From Thiohalomonas denitrificans (GTDB lineage Bacteria > Pseudomonadota > Gammaproteobacteria > Thiohalomonadales > Thiohalomonadaceae), in NCBI GenBank assembly GCA_020725115.1, contig DYFR01000013.1, forward strand, positions 23,650 to 87,649: 64,000 bases of DNA. The letters run 5' to 3'. A model generated the notes under the pieces. It had not been told where the DNA came from, searched no databases, and worked only from the letters and a program-made list of their open reading frames with translations. Positions 1-10,900 of this stretch are shown in pieces (the first letter of the stretch is position 1; each line of letters begins with the position of its first letter). Position numbers and translations under genes: made by a program.

Positions 1-169
1 GTTGCTGATCAGTTCGGAAAGCTCATTGGCCATGACACGGGTCTGGTGATGGAAAGGAACGGCATTCTACCCTAGTCGGCCGCGGAGAAAAAAATGGCTG
101 GAGCAGGCGGGTACCGACGGATGAAGGTGTTAAAATTTGTGAAGCAGTTCACAAAATAGGGAGAGTACG

Positions 170-1531
170 ATGAATCGCCCATCAGGCCCGCAACGTACGG
201 GCACGAGACACCTTTCCGCTGCCATGCTGCAGGCTTTGGCCTGCGCTGCCCTGTTGCTGCCCGCTGCCACCCGTGCCGATGCGGTGCTGGACGAGGCGCA
301 GCAACTGATGCAGGACCAGCAGGGTGCGGCAGCCTACAAACTGCTTGCCGCCCAACTGGAACAGCGCGCCGGCGAACCCGATTACGACTATCTGCTGGCG
401 CAGGCCGCGCTGGAGAGCGGCAGACCGGCCATCGCCGTGTTTGCGCTGGAGCGGGTGCTCACCCTGCGGCCGGACGACGGCCCGGCGCTGCTGGCCCTGG
501 GCCGCGCCCACTATCTGATGGGCGAGGACATTCCCGCCCGGCGCAGCTTCCAGCGTGCCGCCCGGCACGCCCTCGTCCCCGAGGATCGGGTGGCCGTCGA
601 GCGCTATCTCAATGCCATCGAACGGCGCATGGCCGGGGCACGTCACCACCTCAGCGGCTATGTGGAGCTGGGCGGCGGCTACGACAGCAACATCAACAGC
701 GCCACGGCAGACAACACCACCTACGTGCCGGCACTCGGTTTCCCGGTGACCATCATCGACAGCAGCACGCACAAGGACGACAGCTTCCTGCGCCTGCGCG
801 GCGGCATGGATTACGCCGGCCCGCTGACCGCCGCCACCCGCCTGCTGCTCGGCGGCCGCGCCGATCTGCGCCGCCACAGCACACGCAGCGCCTACGACAC
901 CGACACCTACGACATCTATGCCGGCCTGCGCTGGCTGCAGGGCCGCAACCGCTACGGGGCCGTGCTGCAGGCACAGCAGTTCGGCATCGACGGCAGCCTG
1001 AACCGCGAGTTGAGCGGCCTCGCCCTGCAATGGGATCACACCCTCAACGCCCGCAACCAGCTGTCCTTCTTCGCCCAGCAGGCCGCCCTGCGCCACCCCT
1101 ACCAGAAGGTGCGCGACGTGGATCAGCTGGCCCTGGGCGCCACCTGGGCCCATGCCTTCGACGCGCCGGGCAAGCCGCTGTTCTATGTCGGCGGCTATAG
1201 CGGCGCCGACAGCGAGCGCGACAGCGCCCATCCCGAATACGGCCAGAAATTCTGGGGCCTGCGGCTCGGCGCCGACTACAGCCTGAACCAGAAGCTGGGC
1301 ATCAACGGCGTGGCCACCTGGCACGACGGCAAGCGCGACAGCGACGACCCGTTATTCCTCGTGCGGCGCCATGATCAGATGCTCGACCTGAGTGTCGGCC
1401 TGCACTACCGCTTCACCCCCGTACTGAGCATCCGGCCGCAGCTGCGCTACACGCGCAACGATTCCAATATCAGTGTCTACGACTTCGAACGCAGCCAGTT
1501 CCAGATCGCGCTGCGCTACGAGTTCAACTAG
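170..1531 (+). CDS. TPR-containing outer-membrane beta-barrel protein (DUF560/SLAM-like)
   Basis: N-terminal signal peptide, TPR-like helices (ALLALGRAHYLMGEDIPARRSFQRA), then barrel-type repeats with GGGYDSNINSA and a terminal aromatic-rich strand (FQIALRYEFN). Confidence 0.7.
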   Translation: MNRPSGPQRTGTRHLSAAMLQALACAALLLPAATRADAVLDEAQQLMQDQQGAAAYKLLAAQLEQRAGEPDYDYLLAQAALESGRPAIAVFALERVLTLRPDDGPALLALGRAHYLMGEDIPARRSFQRAARHALVPEDRVAVERYLNAIERRMAGARHHLSGYVELGGGYDSNINSATADNTTYVPALGFPVTIIDSSTHKDDSFLRLRGGMDYAGPLTAATRLLLGGRADLRRHSTRSAYDTDTYDIYAGLRWLQGRNRYGAVLQAQQFGIDGSLNRELSGLALQWDHTLNARNQLSFFAQQAALRHPYQKVRDVDQLALGATWAHAFDAPGKPLFYVGGYSGADSERDSAHPEYGQKFWGLRLGADYSLNQKLGINGVATWHDGKRDSDDPLFLVRRHDQMLDLSVGLHYRFTPVLSIRPQLRYTRNDSNISVYDFERSQFQIALRYEFN

Positions 1532-1544
1532 GGAGAGACCGAGC

Positions 1545-2294
1545 ATGGCAACCCTGCGCATCGTACTCCTCCTGCTGGCCGGCAGCCTTGCCTGGTCGCA
1601 TGGACTCCAGGCTGCCGAAGCGGCCGGCAAGATCATCTTCGCCAGCGGCGAGACCCAGGCCCGCGGCGGCGACGGCGCGGAGCGCGCCCTCAAGCGCGGC
1701 GCCCCGGTCTACAGCGGCGATACCCTGCTCACCGGCGAGGGCCGCATCCAGGTCCGCTTCAGCGACGGCGGCTTCATTTCCATGCAGCCCAATTCACGCT
1801 TCGCCATCGACGCCTACCAGTTCGGCACCGACCCGGCGCAGGATCAAAGCAGCTTCAACCTGCTCAAGGGCGGACTGCGTGCCGTCACCGGCACCATCGG
1901 CGTGCGCTCCAAGGAGACGTACAGCGTCACCACCCCGGTGGCCACCATCGGCGTGCGCGGCACCGGCTACTCCGCCCTGTACTGCGAGGGCGACTGCCCG
2001 CCGGACAACGGCGAGCCGCCCGCGGACGGCCTCTACGTCAGCACCGGCATCGGCACCATCTTCGTGGCCAATGCCTTCGGTACCCTGGACGTGGCCGCCG
2101 GCCAGTCGGCCTTCGTGCCGTCCCTCAACCAGCCGCCGCAGCCGCTGGATACCCCGCCCCTGCTGGTGCAGGCCGGTGGCGGCGGCGACGGCATGCTGAA
2201 CGAGCCGCAACTGCTGATCGGTGAACAGGTGGATGAAGGCGGCCATCCCGTCTGGCGGGACTATGGCGGCCAGCTGATTGACCTCATCGACTGA
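1545..2294 (+). CDS. Secreted FecR-domain protein
   Basis: ORF 1473..2294; ATG at 1545 gives a signal peptide (MATLRIVLLLLAGSLAWSHGLQA); FecR-like core GDTLLTGEGRIQVRFSDGGFISMQPNSRFAI...TPVATIGVRGTGY. Confidence 0.8.
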   Translation: MATLRIVLLLLAGSLAWSHGLQAAEAAGKIIFASGETQARGGDGAERALKRGAPVYSGDTLLTGEGRIQVRFSDGGFISMQPNSRFAIDAYQFGTDPAQDQSSFNLLKGGLRAVTGTIGVRSKETYSVTTPVATIGVRGTGYSALYCEGDCPPDNGEPPADGLYVSTGIGTIFVANAFGTLDVAAGQSAFVPSLNQPPQPLDTPPLLVQAGGGGDGMLNEPQLLIGEQVDEGGHPVWRDYGGQLIDLID

Positions 2295-2303
2295 TCGCCA
2301 CGA

Positions 2304-3374
2304 CTACTGCACGCGCCGCATCAATCCCCACCACAAGCCATACACCACCAGGGTGGGGATCACGGCGCTGGCTATCGGCGACAGGTCGTAAACCAGGGCG
2401 ACGCGGCCGAACACGCCGTTGAACAGATAGAAGCCGATGCCGAGCAGGCCGCCGACGGTGATGCGCAGGCCGATGCCCACGCTGCGCAGCGAACCGAAGA
2501 TGAAGGGTACGGCGAGCAGCATCATGCCGCCGGTGGCGATGGGCGCCAGCAGGCGGGTCCACAGCGCCAGTTCATAGACGCTGGCATCCAGATTGTTGGC
2601 GCGGGTGTAGCCCACATAACCGGTCAGCTCCCAGATGGCCAGCTTGTCCGGCGGCAGCGCCGCCACGTTGATCACCTCCGCGGTCAGTGTGGTATCCCAG
2701 CGCTGCTCCGGTACCTCCCCGGTCTGCACGCCGTCGGTGGTGATCACGCTGCGTGCCGCCTGGCGCAGCACCCAGCCGCCCGCTTCGTACACCGCCTCCC
2801 TGGCATGCACCATTTCGCGCAGACGCTGGCCGTCGTCGAACACATACAGCGACACGTCATGGGCCAGGCCGCCGGGCAGCAGGCGACGGATGTTGATATA
2901 GGTGTCGCCATCGCGCGCCCACAGACCTTCCTTCACGTTGAGGCTGACATTCTGGTTCAGGCTCATCGCCTGGCCGCGCAGCACGCGCGCCTGCTGCTCC
3001 AGCTGCGGTGCCGCCAGTTCACCGATCAGCGCCACCGCCAGCATCAGTACCAGCGCCATCTTCATCACCGCCAGCATGATGCGCCGCACCGACACCCCGG
3101 CGGCGCGGATCACCGTCAACTCGTTGCTGCTGGCCAGGGTACCGAGACCCAGCATGCCGCCGAGCAGGGCCACCATGGGAAACAGTTCGTAGGCCTGACG
3201 CGGCAGCAGCATCAGACCGTATTGCAGCGCCGCCAGCGTGGTGTAGCGGCCCTGACCGACATAATCGAGTTCATCCACCAGGGTGCTGAAGAAATACATG
3301 GACAGCAGCACCGACATCACCACCAGGGTGTGGCTGAGCACGGTGCGGCCGATGTAGCGGTCGAGTATCTTCAT
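2304..3374 (-). CDS. lptG: LPS export ABC transporter permease LptG
   Basis: MKILDRYIGRTVLSHTLVVMSVLLSMYFFSTLVDELDYVGQGRYT; YjgP/YjgQ family; next to lptF. Confidence 0.93.
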   Translation of the reverse strand: MKILDRYIGRTVLSHTLVVMSVLLSMYFFSTLVDELDYVGQGRYTTLAALQYGLMLLPRQAYELFPMVALLGGMLGLGTLASSNELTVIRAAGVSVRRIMLAVMKMALVLMLAVALIGELAAPQLEQQARVLRGQAMSLNQNVSLNVKEGLWARDGDTYINIRRLLPGGLAHDVSLYVFDDGQRLREMVHAREAVYEAGGWVLRQAARSVITTDGVQTGEVPEQRWDTTLTAEVINVAALPPDKLAIWELTGYVGYTRANNLDASVYELALWTRLLAPIATGGMMLLAVPFIFGSLRSVGIGLRITVGGLLGIGFYLFNGVFGRVALVYDLSPIASAVIPTLVVYGLWWGLMRRVQ

Positions 3375-3383
3375 TGAGAAAAG

Positions 3384-3672
3384 GCAGTTGCGTCCGCGAA
3401 TGAACGCGAATGGGCGCGAATATAAAGACTTTTACCCTCGCCAAGACGCCAAGCACGCCAAGAAAAAACCATTGCACCCAGCGCGATCGGTGGATGCGCA
3501 GGAGCGACGATGTCCATGGATGGGCGGTATTTGGCGGGCGGCAGGAAGCCATATCCCCCTGCCATCTCTGCCTTGCTTGCGGTTTTCTTCGCGTGCTTGG
3601 CGTCTTGGCGAGATTCAATTGATGTGTTCAGGTTCATCTGTGTTGCGTTCATTTGCGGACTGATTTGGGTTT
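3384..3672. repeat. Family A composite palindromic element inside the lptF-lptG gap
   Basis: Arms gcgaatgaacgcgaat...ctcgccaagacgccaagcacgccaagaaaa and ttcgcgtgcttggcgtcttggcgag...gttcatttgcggactg; core shared with 14322-14520 and 16990-17257. Confidence 0.85.
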
Positions 3673-3678
3673 TAAGGT

Positions 3679-4758
3679 TCATGCCGCGCTACGCCGCGGT
3701 CCCGGCAGGCGCTGCTGACGCCAGATGATCACCAGCAGCAGCGCGAGGACGATGCCGTGCACCCACCACAGCCCCAGCCACGCACTCACCTCACCCTTGC
3801 CGAGGGAGGACTTGGCCACGGACAGCAGGTTGTTGTAGACGATGTACGCCAGAATGCCGACAAACAGCCGGCCATAACGCCCCTCGCGCGGCGAACTGCG
3901 ACTGAGCGGCACGGCCAGCAGGCCAAGCAGCAGGGTCATCAGGGGTACGGCAAGGCGCCACTGCAACTCAGCCAGCTCACCGGGGCTGCCGTTGCGCCAC
4001 AGATCCAGGCTGGCCACCGCGTGGCGGGGCCGGTCGCTCGCCACCACCTCGCGCTCCACCAGACGGATGCCGTGCTCCCGGAACTCAATCACGCGGAAAT
4101 CCGGCGCCCCCGGCAGCCCCTCGTAACGGTAGCCGTCAAGGAACACCAGGTAGCGCTCACCGTCCGCCCCAACCTGCTGGCGCGCGCGCGCCGCCGTCAG
4201 CAGGTGCTGGCGGCCGTCCACCAGGCCCTGGGCAAACACCTTGCCCAGCTCACGCCGATCGGTGGAAATGCTTTCCACATACACCTGCATGCCTTCACTG
4301 CCGGTCTGGTTGAAGCGACCCGCCGCCAGCCCCTCGATCTCGGAACGGGCGCCGGCCTCGTCCAGCAGGCGGTAGCTGCGCTCCTCCGCCCAGGGGGCGA
4401 AATACAGCACCAGAACCGCCACCATGACCGCCACCACCAGCGCAAGCACGCCGACGCTGCGGTAGATGCGCTCCGGCCCGATGCCGCAGGCATACAGCAC
4501 CGTCATTTCGCTGTCACGGTAAAGACGGCCCAGGGCGAGCAGGATGGAAAGAAAAAAGGCCAGCGGCAGAATCAGCACCAGATTGCCCAGCCCCTTGAGG
4601 CCGAACAGCTTGAGCACCACCGTCGCCGGATAGATGCCCGCCACCGCCTCGGACATGATGCGCACGAAGGTGCCGCTGAGAAAGATCAGCGACAGCAGCA
4701 GCGCCACCCCGGCGAAGGTGGTCACGATCTCGCGCAGCAGGTAGCGTTGGATAATCAA
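3679..4758 (-). CDS. lptF: LPS export ABC transporter permease LptF
   Basis: MIIQRYLLREIVTTFAGVALLLSLIFLSGTFVRIMSEAVAGIYP; YjgP/YjgQ family. Confidence 0.93.
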   Translation of the reverse strand: MIIQRYLLREIVTTFAGVALLLSLIFLSGTFVRIMSEAVAGIYPATVVLKLFGLKGLGNLVLILPLAFFLSILLALGRLYRDSEMTVLYACGIGPERIYRSVGVLALVVAVMVAVLVLYFAPWAEERSYRLLDEAGARSEIEGLAAGRFNQTGSEGMQVYVESISTDRRELGKVFAQGLVDGRQHLLTAARARQQVGADGERYLVFLDGYRYEGLPGAPDFRVIEFREHGIRLVEREVVASDRPRHAVASLDLWRNGSPGELAELQWRLAVPLMTLLLGLLAVPLSRSSPREGRYGRLFVGILAYIVYNNLLSVAKSSLGKGEVSAWLGLWWVHGIVLALLLVIIWRQQRLPGPRRSAA

Positions 4759-4861
4759 GAAACTGTAGGCCTGTGGTGGTGGTCAGGGGCAGACAAGTTT
4801 ACGCTATAGCCATAGCCGGCAACACCGGCGTTCCTTTTGCACACTCATTCAGGAGTCTTTC

Positions 4862-6364
4862 ATGGAATTTTCCGTCAAGCACGGCCCGGTCGAGAATCAG
4901 CGCAGCGCCTGCATCGTGGTCGGCGTGCATGAAAAGCACAAGCTCGGCGCCGCCGCCGCCGCCCTTGATGCCGCCTGCGGCGGCGCCATCAGCCGCACCC
5001 TCAAGGGCAACGACATCAAGGGCAAGACCGGCGACACGTTGCTGCTGCACCACGTCGGCGACCAGTTTGAGCGTCTCCTGCTGGTGGGCTGCGGCAAGGC
5101 CGGCGAGGCGCTGTCCGCCGCCGACTACCGCAAGCTGCTGGGCGCCGCCCTCACTGCGCTCAAGGGCACCGGAGCCAAGGACGCCCTGCTCACCCTCACC
5201 GACCTGGAGGTCAAGGAGCGCGACCTGGCCTGGAAGGCACGCCAGACGGTGGAGCTGGCCGGCGGCGTGATCTACCAGTTCGACCAGCTGAAGACCAAAA
5301 AGGAAGACAAGGAGCCGCCGCACATCAAGAAGGTGTCCCTGCTGGTGGCCGACGCCGCGGCCGAGAAGGTGGCGAAAGAGGCGGTACGCCAGGGCCGGGC
5401 CATCCAGGCCGGCATGAAGCTGGCGAAGGACCTGGCCAACCTGCCGGGCAACCTCTGCACCCCGCGCTACCTCGCCGAGCAGGCCGAGGGCCTGGCCAAG
5501 GGCAGCAAGAAGCTCAAGGCCACCATCCTCGACGAGCAGGAAATGGAAAAGCTGGGCATGGGCGCCCTGCTCTCCGTGGCCAGGGGCAGCCGTCAGCCGC
5601 CGCGCCTGATCGTGCTGGAATACCAGGGCGGCAAAAAGAAGGACCAGCCGGTGGTGCTGGTGGGCAAGGGCCTCACCTTCGACGCCGGCGGCATTTCGCT
5701 CAAGCCTGCCGCGGCCATGGACGAGATGAAATACGACATGTGCGGCGGCGCCACGGTGCTCGGCGTGATGCAGGCAGTGGCCGAGCTGGAACTGCCGCTC
5801 AATGTGGTGGGCGTGGTGCCGGCCTCGGAAAACCTGCCCGACGGCGCCGCCAACAAACCCGGCGACATCGTCACCTCCCTGTCGGGCCAGACCATCGAGA
5901 TCCTCAATACCGATGCCGAGGGCCGCCTGATCCTGTGCGACGCCCTCACCTACATCAAGAAATTCGACCCGGCGGTGGTCATCGACCTCGCCACCCTCAC
6001 CGGCGCCTGCGTGGTGGCCCTGGGCTCCCACGCCTCCGGCCTGCTCGGCAACGACCAGGCCCTGGTCGACGCCCTGCTCGCCGCCGGCCAGGCCAGCGGC
6101 GACCGCGCCTGGCAGATGCCGCTGTGGCCCGAATACGACGAACAGCTCAAGAGCCCCTTTGCCGACATGGCCAACATCGGCGGCAAGGAGGCCGGCACCA
6201 TCACCGCCGCCTGTTTCCTCGCCCGCTACACCAGGGACTACACCTGGGCCCACCTGGACATCGCCGGCACAGCGTGGAAGAGCGGCAACGGCAAGGGCGC
6301 GACCGGCAGGCCGGTGCCGCTGCTGATGCAATATCTGCTGGATAAAGTGACCGGCAACAAGTAA
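4862..6364 (+). CDS. pepA: Leucyl aminopeptidase
   Basis: M17 motifs [16 protein letters not shown] and [14 protein letters not shown]. Confidence 0.96.
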   Translation: MEFSVKHGPVENQRSACIVVGVHEKHKLGAAAAALDAACGGAISRTLKGNDIKGKTGDTLLLHHVGDQFERLLLVGCGKAGEALSAADYRKLLGAALTALKGTGAKDALLTLTDLEVKERDLAWKARQTVELAGGVIYQFDQLKTKKEDKEPPHIKKVSLLVADAAAEKVAKEAVRQGRAIQAGMKLAKDLANLPGNLCTPRYLAEQAEGLAKGSKKLKATILDEQEMEKLGMGALLSVARGSRQPPRLIVLEYQGGKKKDQPVVLVGKGLTFDAGGISLKPAAAMDEMKYDMCGGATVLGVMQAVAELELPLNVVGVVPASENLPDGAANKPGDIVTSLSGQTIEILNTDAEGRLILCDALTYIKKFDPAVVIDLATLTGACVVALGSHASGLLGNDQALVDALLAAGQASGDRAWQMPLWPEYDEQLKSPFADMANIGGKEAGTITAACFLARYTRDYTWAHLDIAGTAWKSGNGKGATGRPVPLLMQYLLDKVTGNK

Positions 6365-6414
6365 CGAGAGGCTTTTAACTTGTATCTTGTAACTTGCAAC
6401 TTGTATCTGCCCCT

Positions 6415-6861
6415 ATGACCCGCATCGACTTCTACATCCTCGAAGGTGAACAGGGCGGCCAGACCGACGGCCGGCTGGTGGCCTGTCGCGTGGCGGAAAA
6501 GGCGTACCTGGCCGGCCACAAGGTCTACATCCATGCCGCCGACGCGCGCGAGGCGGAACGGCTGGACGAGCTGCTGTGGACCTTTCGCCAGGGCAGCTTC
6601 GTGCCGCATCAGCGCATCGACGGCGGCACACGCGCCGATGCACTCACCCCAATCCACATCGGCTGGGGCGACGAGCCGGAGGTGCACGACGAGGTGCTGA
6701 TCAACCTGGCCGCCGAGGTGCCGCTGTTCTTCAGCCGCTTCCAGCGCGTCGCCGAGATCATCCCGGCCGATGAACAGGCCAAACAGCAGGGCCGCGCCCG
6801 CTACAAGTTCTACCGCGACCGCGGCTACCCGCTGGAAACGCACACCCTCGCTCAGGGATGA
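6415..6861 (+). CDS. holC: DNA polymerase III chi subunit
   Basis: MTRIDFYILEG...KAYLAGHKVYIHA...LDELLWTFRQGSFVPHQ; follows pepA and precedes valS. ATG 6415 preferred: the ORF start at 6394 lies in a family B repeat. Confidence 0.92.
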   Translation: MTRIDFYILEGEQGGQTDGRLVACRVAEKAYLAGHKVYIHAADAREAERLDELLWTFRQGSFVPHQRIDGGTRADALTPIHIGWGDEPEVHDEVLINLAAEVPLFFSRFQRVAEIIPADEQAKQQGRARYKFYRDRGYPLETHTLAQG

Positions 6862-6865
6862 GACG

Positions 6866-7171
6866 ATGACCGACAGCCCGAAAAAATCCGCTGCTGAACT
6901 GCTGGCCGAACTGAACCGGGTCCGGAGCCTGCTGGCCACCCGGACAACAATCAAGGAGGAGGACGACATCCCCTTGCTGGACGAGGTGGTCGGCACTGCT
7001 GCGGAGGCAAATACCGACTCCGCGCCTACCGAATCTGCCCCGCCGCCTCCCTCCGAGGACGAGCTGCAGCAACTGATCGACCGCATCATCGATCGCGAAA
7101 TGCCCCGCATCCGTCTCGAACTCAAGCGCGTGCTGCGCGATGAACTGCGCCTGCGCAACCTGCTGAAATAG
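6866..7171 (+). CDS. Small conserved hypothetical protein of the holC-valS interval
   Basis: MTDSPKKSAAELLAELNRVRSLLATR...LRDELRLRNLLK; ATG 5 nt after the holC stop. Confidence 0.6.
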   Translation: MTDSPKKSAAELLAELNRVRSLLATRTTIKEEDDIPLLDEVVGTAAEANTDSAPTESAPPPPSEDELQQLIDRIIDREMPRIRLELKRVLRDELRLRNLLK

Positions 7172-7217
7172 GCGGAATCCCCCTCCCTTCGGGTATAATC
7201 CCCGCCCCCACTGCCTA

Positions 7218-7352
7218 AAACCAGATACAAGATACAAGAGGAAAGATACAAGGGAATGAACTCGCTGCGCTCGTGATGTTTTTGAATCTGAACAACCGTG
7301 CGCGCAGCGCACACCTCCCCTTGTATCTTGTCTCTTTGCTCTTGTATCTCGC
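7218..7352. repeat. Family B element: heptad (acaag-at/tt) inverted arms with core
   Basis: cagatacaagatacaagag...aactcgctgcgctcgtga...aacaaccgtgcgcgcagcgcacac...cttgtatcttgtctctttgctcttgtatct. Confidence 0.8.
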
Positions 7353-7404
7353 TTGAGGCGGAGGCGCTGCGCCAATCCACCCTACCACCGTTAAGAACAT
7401 CACC

Positions 7405-10182
7405 ATGGACAAGAGCTACGAACCCCATTCCATCGAGCAGCGCTGGTACCAGACCTGGGAAGATCAGGGCTACTTCGCTCCCGCCAGCGACACGGGCGCC
7501 AATGCCGATGCCTACTGCATCATGATCCCGCCGCCCAACGTCACCGGCTCGCTGCACATGGGGCATGCCTTCCAGGACACCATCATGGATGCCCTGATCC
7601 GCTACAACCGCATGTGCGGCAGGAACACCCTGTGGCAGCCGGGCACCGACCACGCCGGCATCGCCACCCAGATGGTGGTGGAACGCCGCCTGCTGGCCCA
7701 GGGCAAGACCCGCCACGACCTCGGGCGCGAGGACTTCCTCGACGAGGTGTGGAAGTGGAAGGCCGAATCCGGCGGCACCATCACCCGCCAGCTGCGCCGC
7801 ATGGGCGCCTCGCCGGACTGGAGCCGCGAGCGCTTCACCATGGACGAGGGCCTGTCCGATGCGGTGAAGGAAGTGTTCGTGCGCCTCTACAGCGAGGGCC
7901 TCATCTACCGCGGCAAGCGCCTGGTCAACTGGGACCCGGTGCTGCACACCGCCGTATCCGATCTGGAAGTGATCTCGGAAGAAGAAAACGGCTACCTGTG
8001 GCACCTGCGCTATCCGCTCACCGACGGCAGCGGCCACCTGGTGGTAGCCACCACCCGTCCCGAAACCATGCTGGGCGACAGCGCGGTGGCGGTGAATCCG
8101 GAAGATGAACGCTACCAGCACCTCATCGGCAAGACCGTCACCCTGCCGCTGGTGGGGCGCGAGATCCCGATCATCGCCGACGACTACGTCGACCTCGAAT
8201 TCGGCACCGGCTGCGTCAAGATCACCCCGGCGCACGACTTCAACGACTACGCGGTGGGGCAGCGCCACGGCCTGCCGCAGATCAACGTTTTCACCATCGA
8301 CGCGAAGATCAACGACAACGCGCCGGAACAATATCGCGGCCTGGATCGCTACGAGGCGCGCGATCAGATCGTGCGCGACCTGAAGGAACTGGAGCTGGTC
8401 GAGAAGATCGACGACCACAAGCTGATGGTGCCGCGCGGCGACCGCTCGCACAGCGTCATCGAGCCGCTCCTCACCGACCAGTGGTACGTCAAGGTGGCGC
8501 CGCTCGCCGCCGAGGCCATCAAGGTGGTGGAGGACGGCCGCATCCGCTTCGTGCCCGACAACTGGAAGAACACCTACTTCGACTGGATGCACAAAATAGA
8601 GGACTGGTGCATCAGCCGCCAGATCTGGTGGGGCCACCGCATCCCGGCCTGGTATGACGAGCAGGGCAATGTGTATGTGGGCCGCTCGGAGGCCGAGGTG
8701 CGCGATACGCACAAGCTCGGCTTCGAGGTGAAGCTGCATCAGGACGAGGACGTGCTCGACACCTGGTTCTCCTCCGCCCTGTGGCCCTACTCCACCCTGG
8801 GCTGGCCGCAGCAGACCGAGGCGCTGAAGACCTTCTACCCGACCTCGGTACTGGTCACCGGCTTCGACATCATCTTCTTCTGGGTCGCCCGCATGATCAT
8901 GATGGGCCTGAAGTTCATGGACGACGTGCCGTTCCGCGAGGTCTACATCCACGGCCTGGTGCGCGACGCCCACGGCCAGAAGATGTCCAAGTCCAAGGGC
9001 AACGTGCTCGACCCGATTGATTTGATCGACGGCATCGACCTGGAAACCCTGGTCACGAAGCGCACCACCGGCCTGATGCAGCCGGAGATGGCCAAGAAGA
9101 TCGAAAAGCAGACCCGCGCCGAGTTCCCCGAGGGCATCAAGCCCTACGGCACGGATGCGTTGCGCTTCACCTTCGCCGCGCTGGCCTCCACCGGCCGCGA
9201 CATCAACTTCGACACCGGCCGCATCGAGGGCAACCGCAACTTCTGCAACAAGCTGTGGAACGCCGCGCGCTATGTGTTGATGAATACCGAAGACAAGGAC
9301 TGCGGCCAGAGCGGCGGCGCCTGCGAACTGTCCCTGGCCGACCGCTGGATCCTGTCGCGCCTTGCCCGCACCGTCGCCACCGTCAACGAGGCCGTCGCCG
9401 GTTACCGCTTCGACCTCGCCGCCCAGGCCATCTACGACTTCACCTGGAACGAGTACTGCGACTGGTATCTGGAACTGTCCAAGCCGGTGCTGACCAGCGG
9501 CGATGCTTCAGAAGCGCAGGAGCGCGGCACGCGCCAGACCCTTGTGCGCGTGCTGGAGGCACTGCTGCGCCTGGCCCATCCCACCATGCCGTACATCACC
9601 GAGGAGATCTGGCAGCGCGTGGCGCCGCTCGCCGGCGTCACCGGCGCGACCGTCATGCGCCAGCCCTATCCGCAGGCCGGCGACTTCACGCCGGATGTCG
9701 GCGCCGAAGGCGAGATGCAGTGGGTGATGGACTTCATCGTCGGCGTGCGCAAGATCCGCTCCGGCATGAACATCGCCCCGAGCAAGGCGCTGCCGGTGCT
9801 GCTGCAGAACGGCTCCGCCGAGGACCAGAACCGCCTGGAGCGCAACGGCCTGTTCCTGCAGCGCCTGGCGCGCACCGAATCCATCACCTGGCTCAATGCC
9901 GGCGACAGTGCACCGGAATCGGCCACCTCCCTGGTGGGCGAAATGCAGCTGCTGGTGCCCATGGCCGGCCTCATCGACAAGGAGGCGGAGCTGGCGCGCC
10001 TGGCCCGCGAGATGGGCAAGCTGGAGAAGGACATCGAGCGCATGCAGGGCAAGCTGTCCAACGAGGCCTTCACCGCCAAGGCCCCGGCCGAGCTGGTGGA
10101 AAAGGAACGCGCGCGCCTGGCCGAGGTGCAGACCGCCCTGGCGCAGCTCAGCGAACAGCAGGCGCGCATCGCCCGCCTGTAA
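7405..10182 (+). CDS. valS: Valyl-tRNA synthetase
   Basis: [28 protein letters not shown]-terminal coiled coil; 925 aa. Confidence 0.97.
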   Translation: MDKSYEPHSIEQRWYQTWEDQGYFAPASDTGANADAYCIMIPPPNVTGSLHMGHAFQDTIMDALIRYNRMCGRNTLWQPGTDHAGIATQMVVERRLLAQGKTRHDLGREDFLDEVWKWKAESGGTITRQLRRMGASPDWSRERFTMDEGLSDAVKEVFVRLYSEGLIYRGKRLVNWDPVLHTAVSDLEVISEEENGYLWHLRYPLTDGSGHLVVATTRPETMLGDSAVAVNPEDERYQHLIGKTVTLPLVGREIPIIADDYVDLEFGTGCVKITPAHDFNDYAVGQRHGLPQINVFTIDAKINDNAPEQYRGLDRYEARDQIVRDLKELELVEKIDDHKLMVPRGDRSHSVIEPLLTDQWYVKVAPLAAEAIKVVEDGRIRFVPDNWKNTYFDWMHKIEDWCISRQIWWGHRIPAWYDEQGNVYVGRSEAEVRDTHKLGFEVKLHQDEDVLDTWFSSALWPYSTLGWPQQTEALKTFYPTSVLVTGFDIIFFWVARMIMMGLKFMDDVPFREVYIHGLVRDAHGQKMSKSKGNVLDPIDLIDGIDLETLVTKRTTGLMQPEMAKKIEKQTRAEFPEGIKPYGTDALRFTFAALASTGRDINFDTGRIEGNRNFCNKLWNAARYVLMNTEDKDCGQSGGACELSLADRWILSRLARTVATVNEAVAGYRFDLAAQAIYDFTWNEYCDWYLELSKPVLTSGDASEAQERGTRQTLVRVLEALLRLAHPTMPYITEEIWQRVAPLAGVTGATVMRQPYPQAGDFTPDVGAEGEMQWVMDFIVGVRKIRSGMNIAPSKALPVLLQNGSAEDQNRLERNGLFLQRLARTESITWLNAGDSAPESATSLVGEMQLLVPMAGLIDKEAELARLAREMGKLEKDIERMQGKLSNEAFTAKAPAELVEKERARLAEVQTALAQLSEQQARIARL

Positions 10183-10196
10183 GTCCCCTGCCGCTC

Positions 10197-10250
10197 ATGT
10201 GGGAGCCCGATTTATCGGGCGATGACGGCGCAGGATGAGCCGCTGTCGCC
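10197..10250. repeat. Family H palindromic repeat
   Basis: tgtgggagcccgatttatcgggcgatgac...; reverse-complement partner at 59262-59322. Confidence 0.6.
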
Positions 10251-10383
10251 CGACAGCGCCGGGCTCGACGGTATTTCCGGTAATCATCAATTTCCGGTCG
10301 TACCAGCATTGAAGCAGGCGGCCCCACCGCACTTTTCGCCTATCATCCTGTCATATGCGTATTCACTGACAGGTGCCGGGTAT

Positions 10384-10815
10384 ATGGCGGAATTGATCGC
10401 GTGGCAGTCCCACCTCAATCTCGGCGTCGAGCCGCTCGATCGGCAGCACCGAGTCCTGGCCGGCCAGCTCAACCATCTGGCAGCCGCACTGGAGGACCCA
10501 TCCACCACCGCAGCGGCACGCCTTGCACTGCTGGAAGACATTTACCAACATGCCCGCGGCCATTTCCTCGATGAAGAGAGGCTGATGCTCGCCAGCGGCT
10601 TTCGCGGCAGCACCCAGCATCAGCGCGAACACGCCATGCTGCTGGGCGAGCTGAAATCCCTGACCACGGAGATCGCCTCGGGCCGCGCACCCCTCAATGC
10701 CGATCTGCTGCACTCCCTGCGCCACTGGCTGATCGCCCATATCGTCACCAGCGACCGACAGTTCGCCACCGAGTATCGCCAGAGCAACCATCACGCCGAC
10801 ACGGAAGCGGATTGA
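10384..10815 (+). CDS. Bacteriohemerythrin
   Basis: MAELIAWQSHLNLGVEPLDRQHRVL...HARGHFLDEERLM...HQREHAML...HIVTSDRQFA: full His/Glu/Asp ligand pattern; start moved from 10222. Confidence 0.85.
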   Translation: MAELIAWQSHLNLGVEPLDRQHRVLAGQLNHLAAALEDPSTTAAARLALLEDIYQHARGHFLDEERLMLASGFRGSTQHQREHAMLLGELKSLTTEIASGRAPLNADLLHSLRHWLIAHIVTSDRQFATEYRQSNHHADTEAD

Positions 10816-10900
10816 GCGCCGCCGCGCTGTCCCCGGACTGTCACAGTGCGTAGCCTATAATTCCCGTTTGTCCGACCCCGCCGTCACACAGGAACCACCC

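Noticed and set aside
1-34. Possible 5' end of a minus-strand gene (MANELSELISN...)
   Set aside because: Too short to identify or to choose a start codon.
3388-3728. Small ORFs encoding LASWRDS/QDAKHAKK-type peptides in the lptF-lptG gap
   Set aside because: These peptides are translated family A repeat (gccaagacgccaag) and recur at every copy in several frames.
6238-8973. 911-aa minus-strand ORF opposite pepA, holC and valS
   Set aside because: Shadow ORF of GC-rich coding DNA: low-complexity His/Val/Gly/Ala composition, while the plus-strand genes are clearly recognisable.
10222-10383. N-terminal extension of the hemerythrin ORF
   Set aside because: Homology starts at MAELIAWQS (10384); the upstream part is translated family H repeat.
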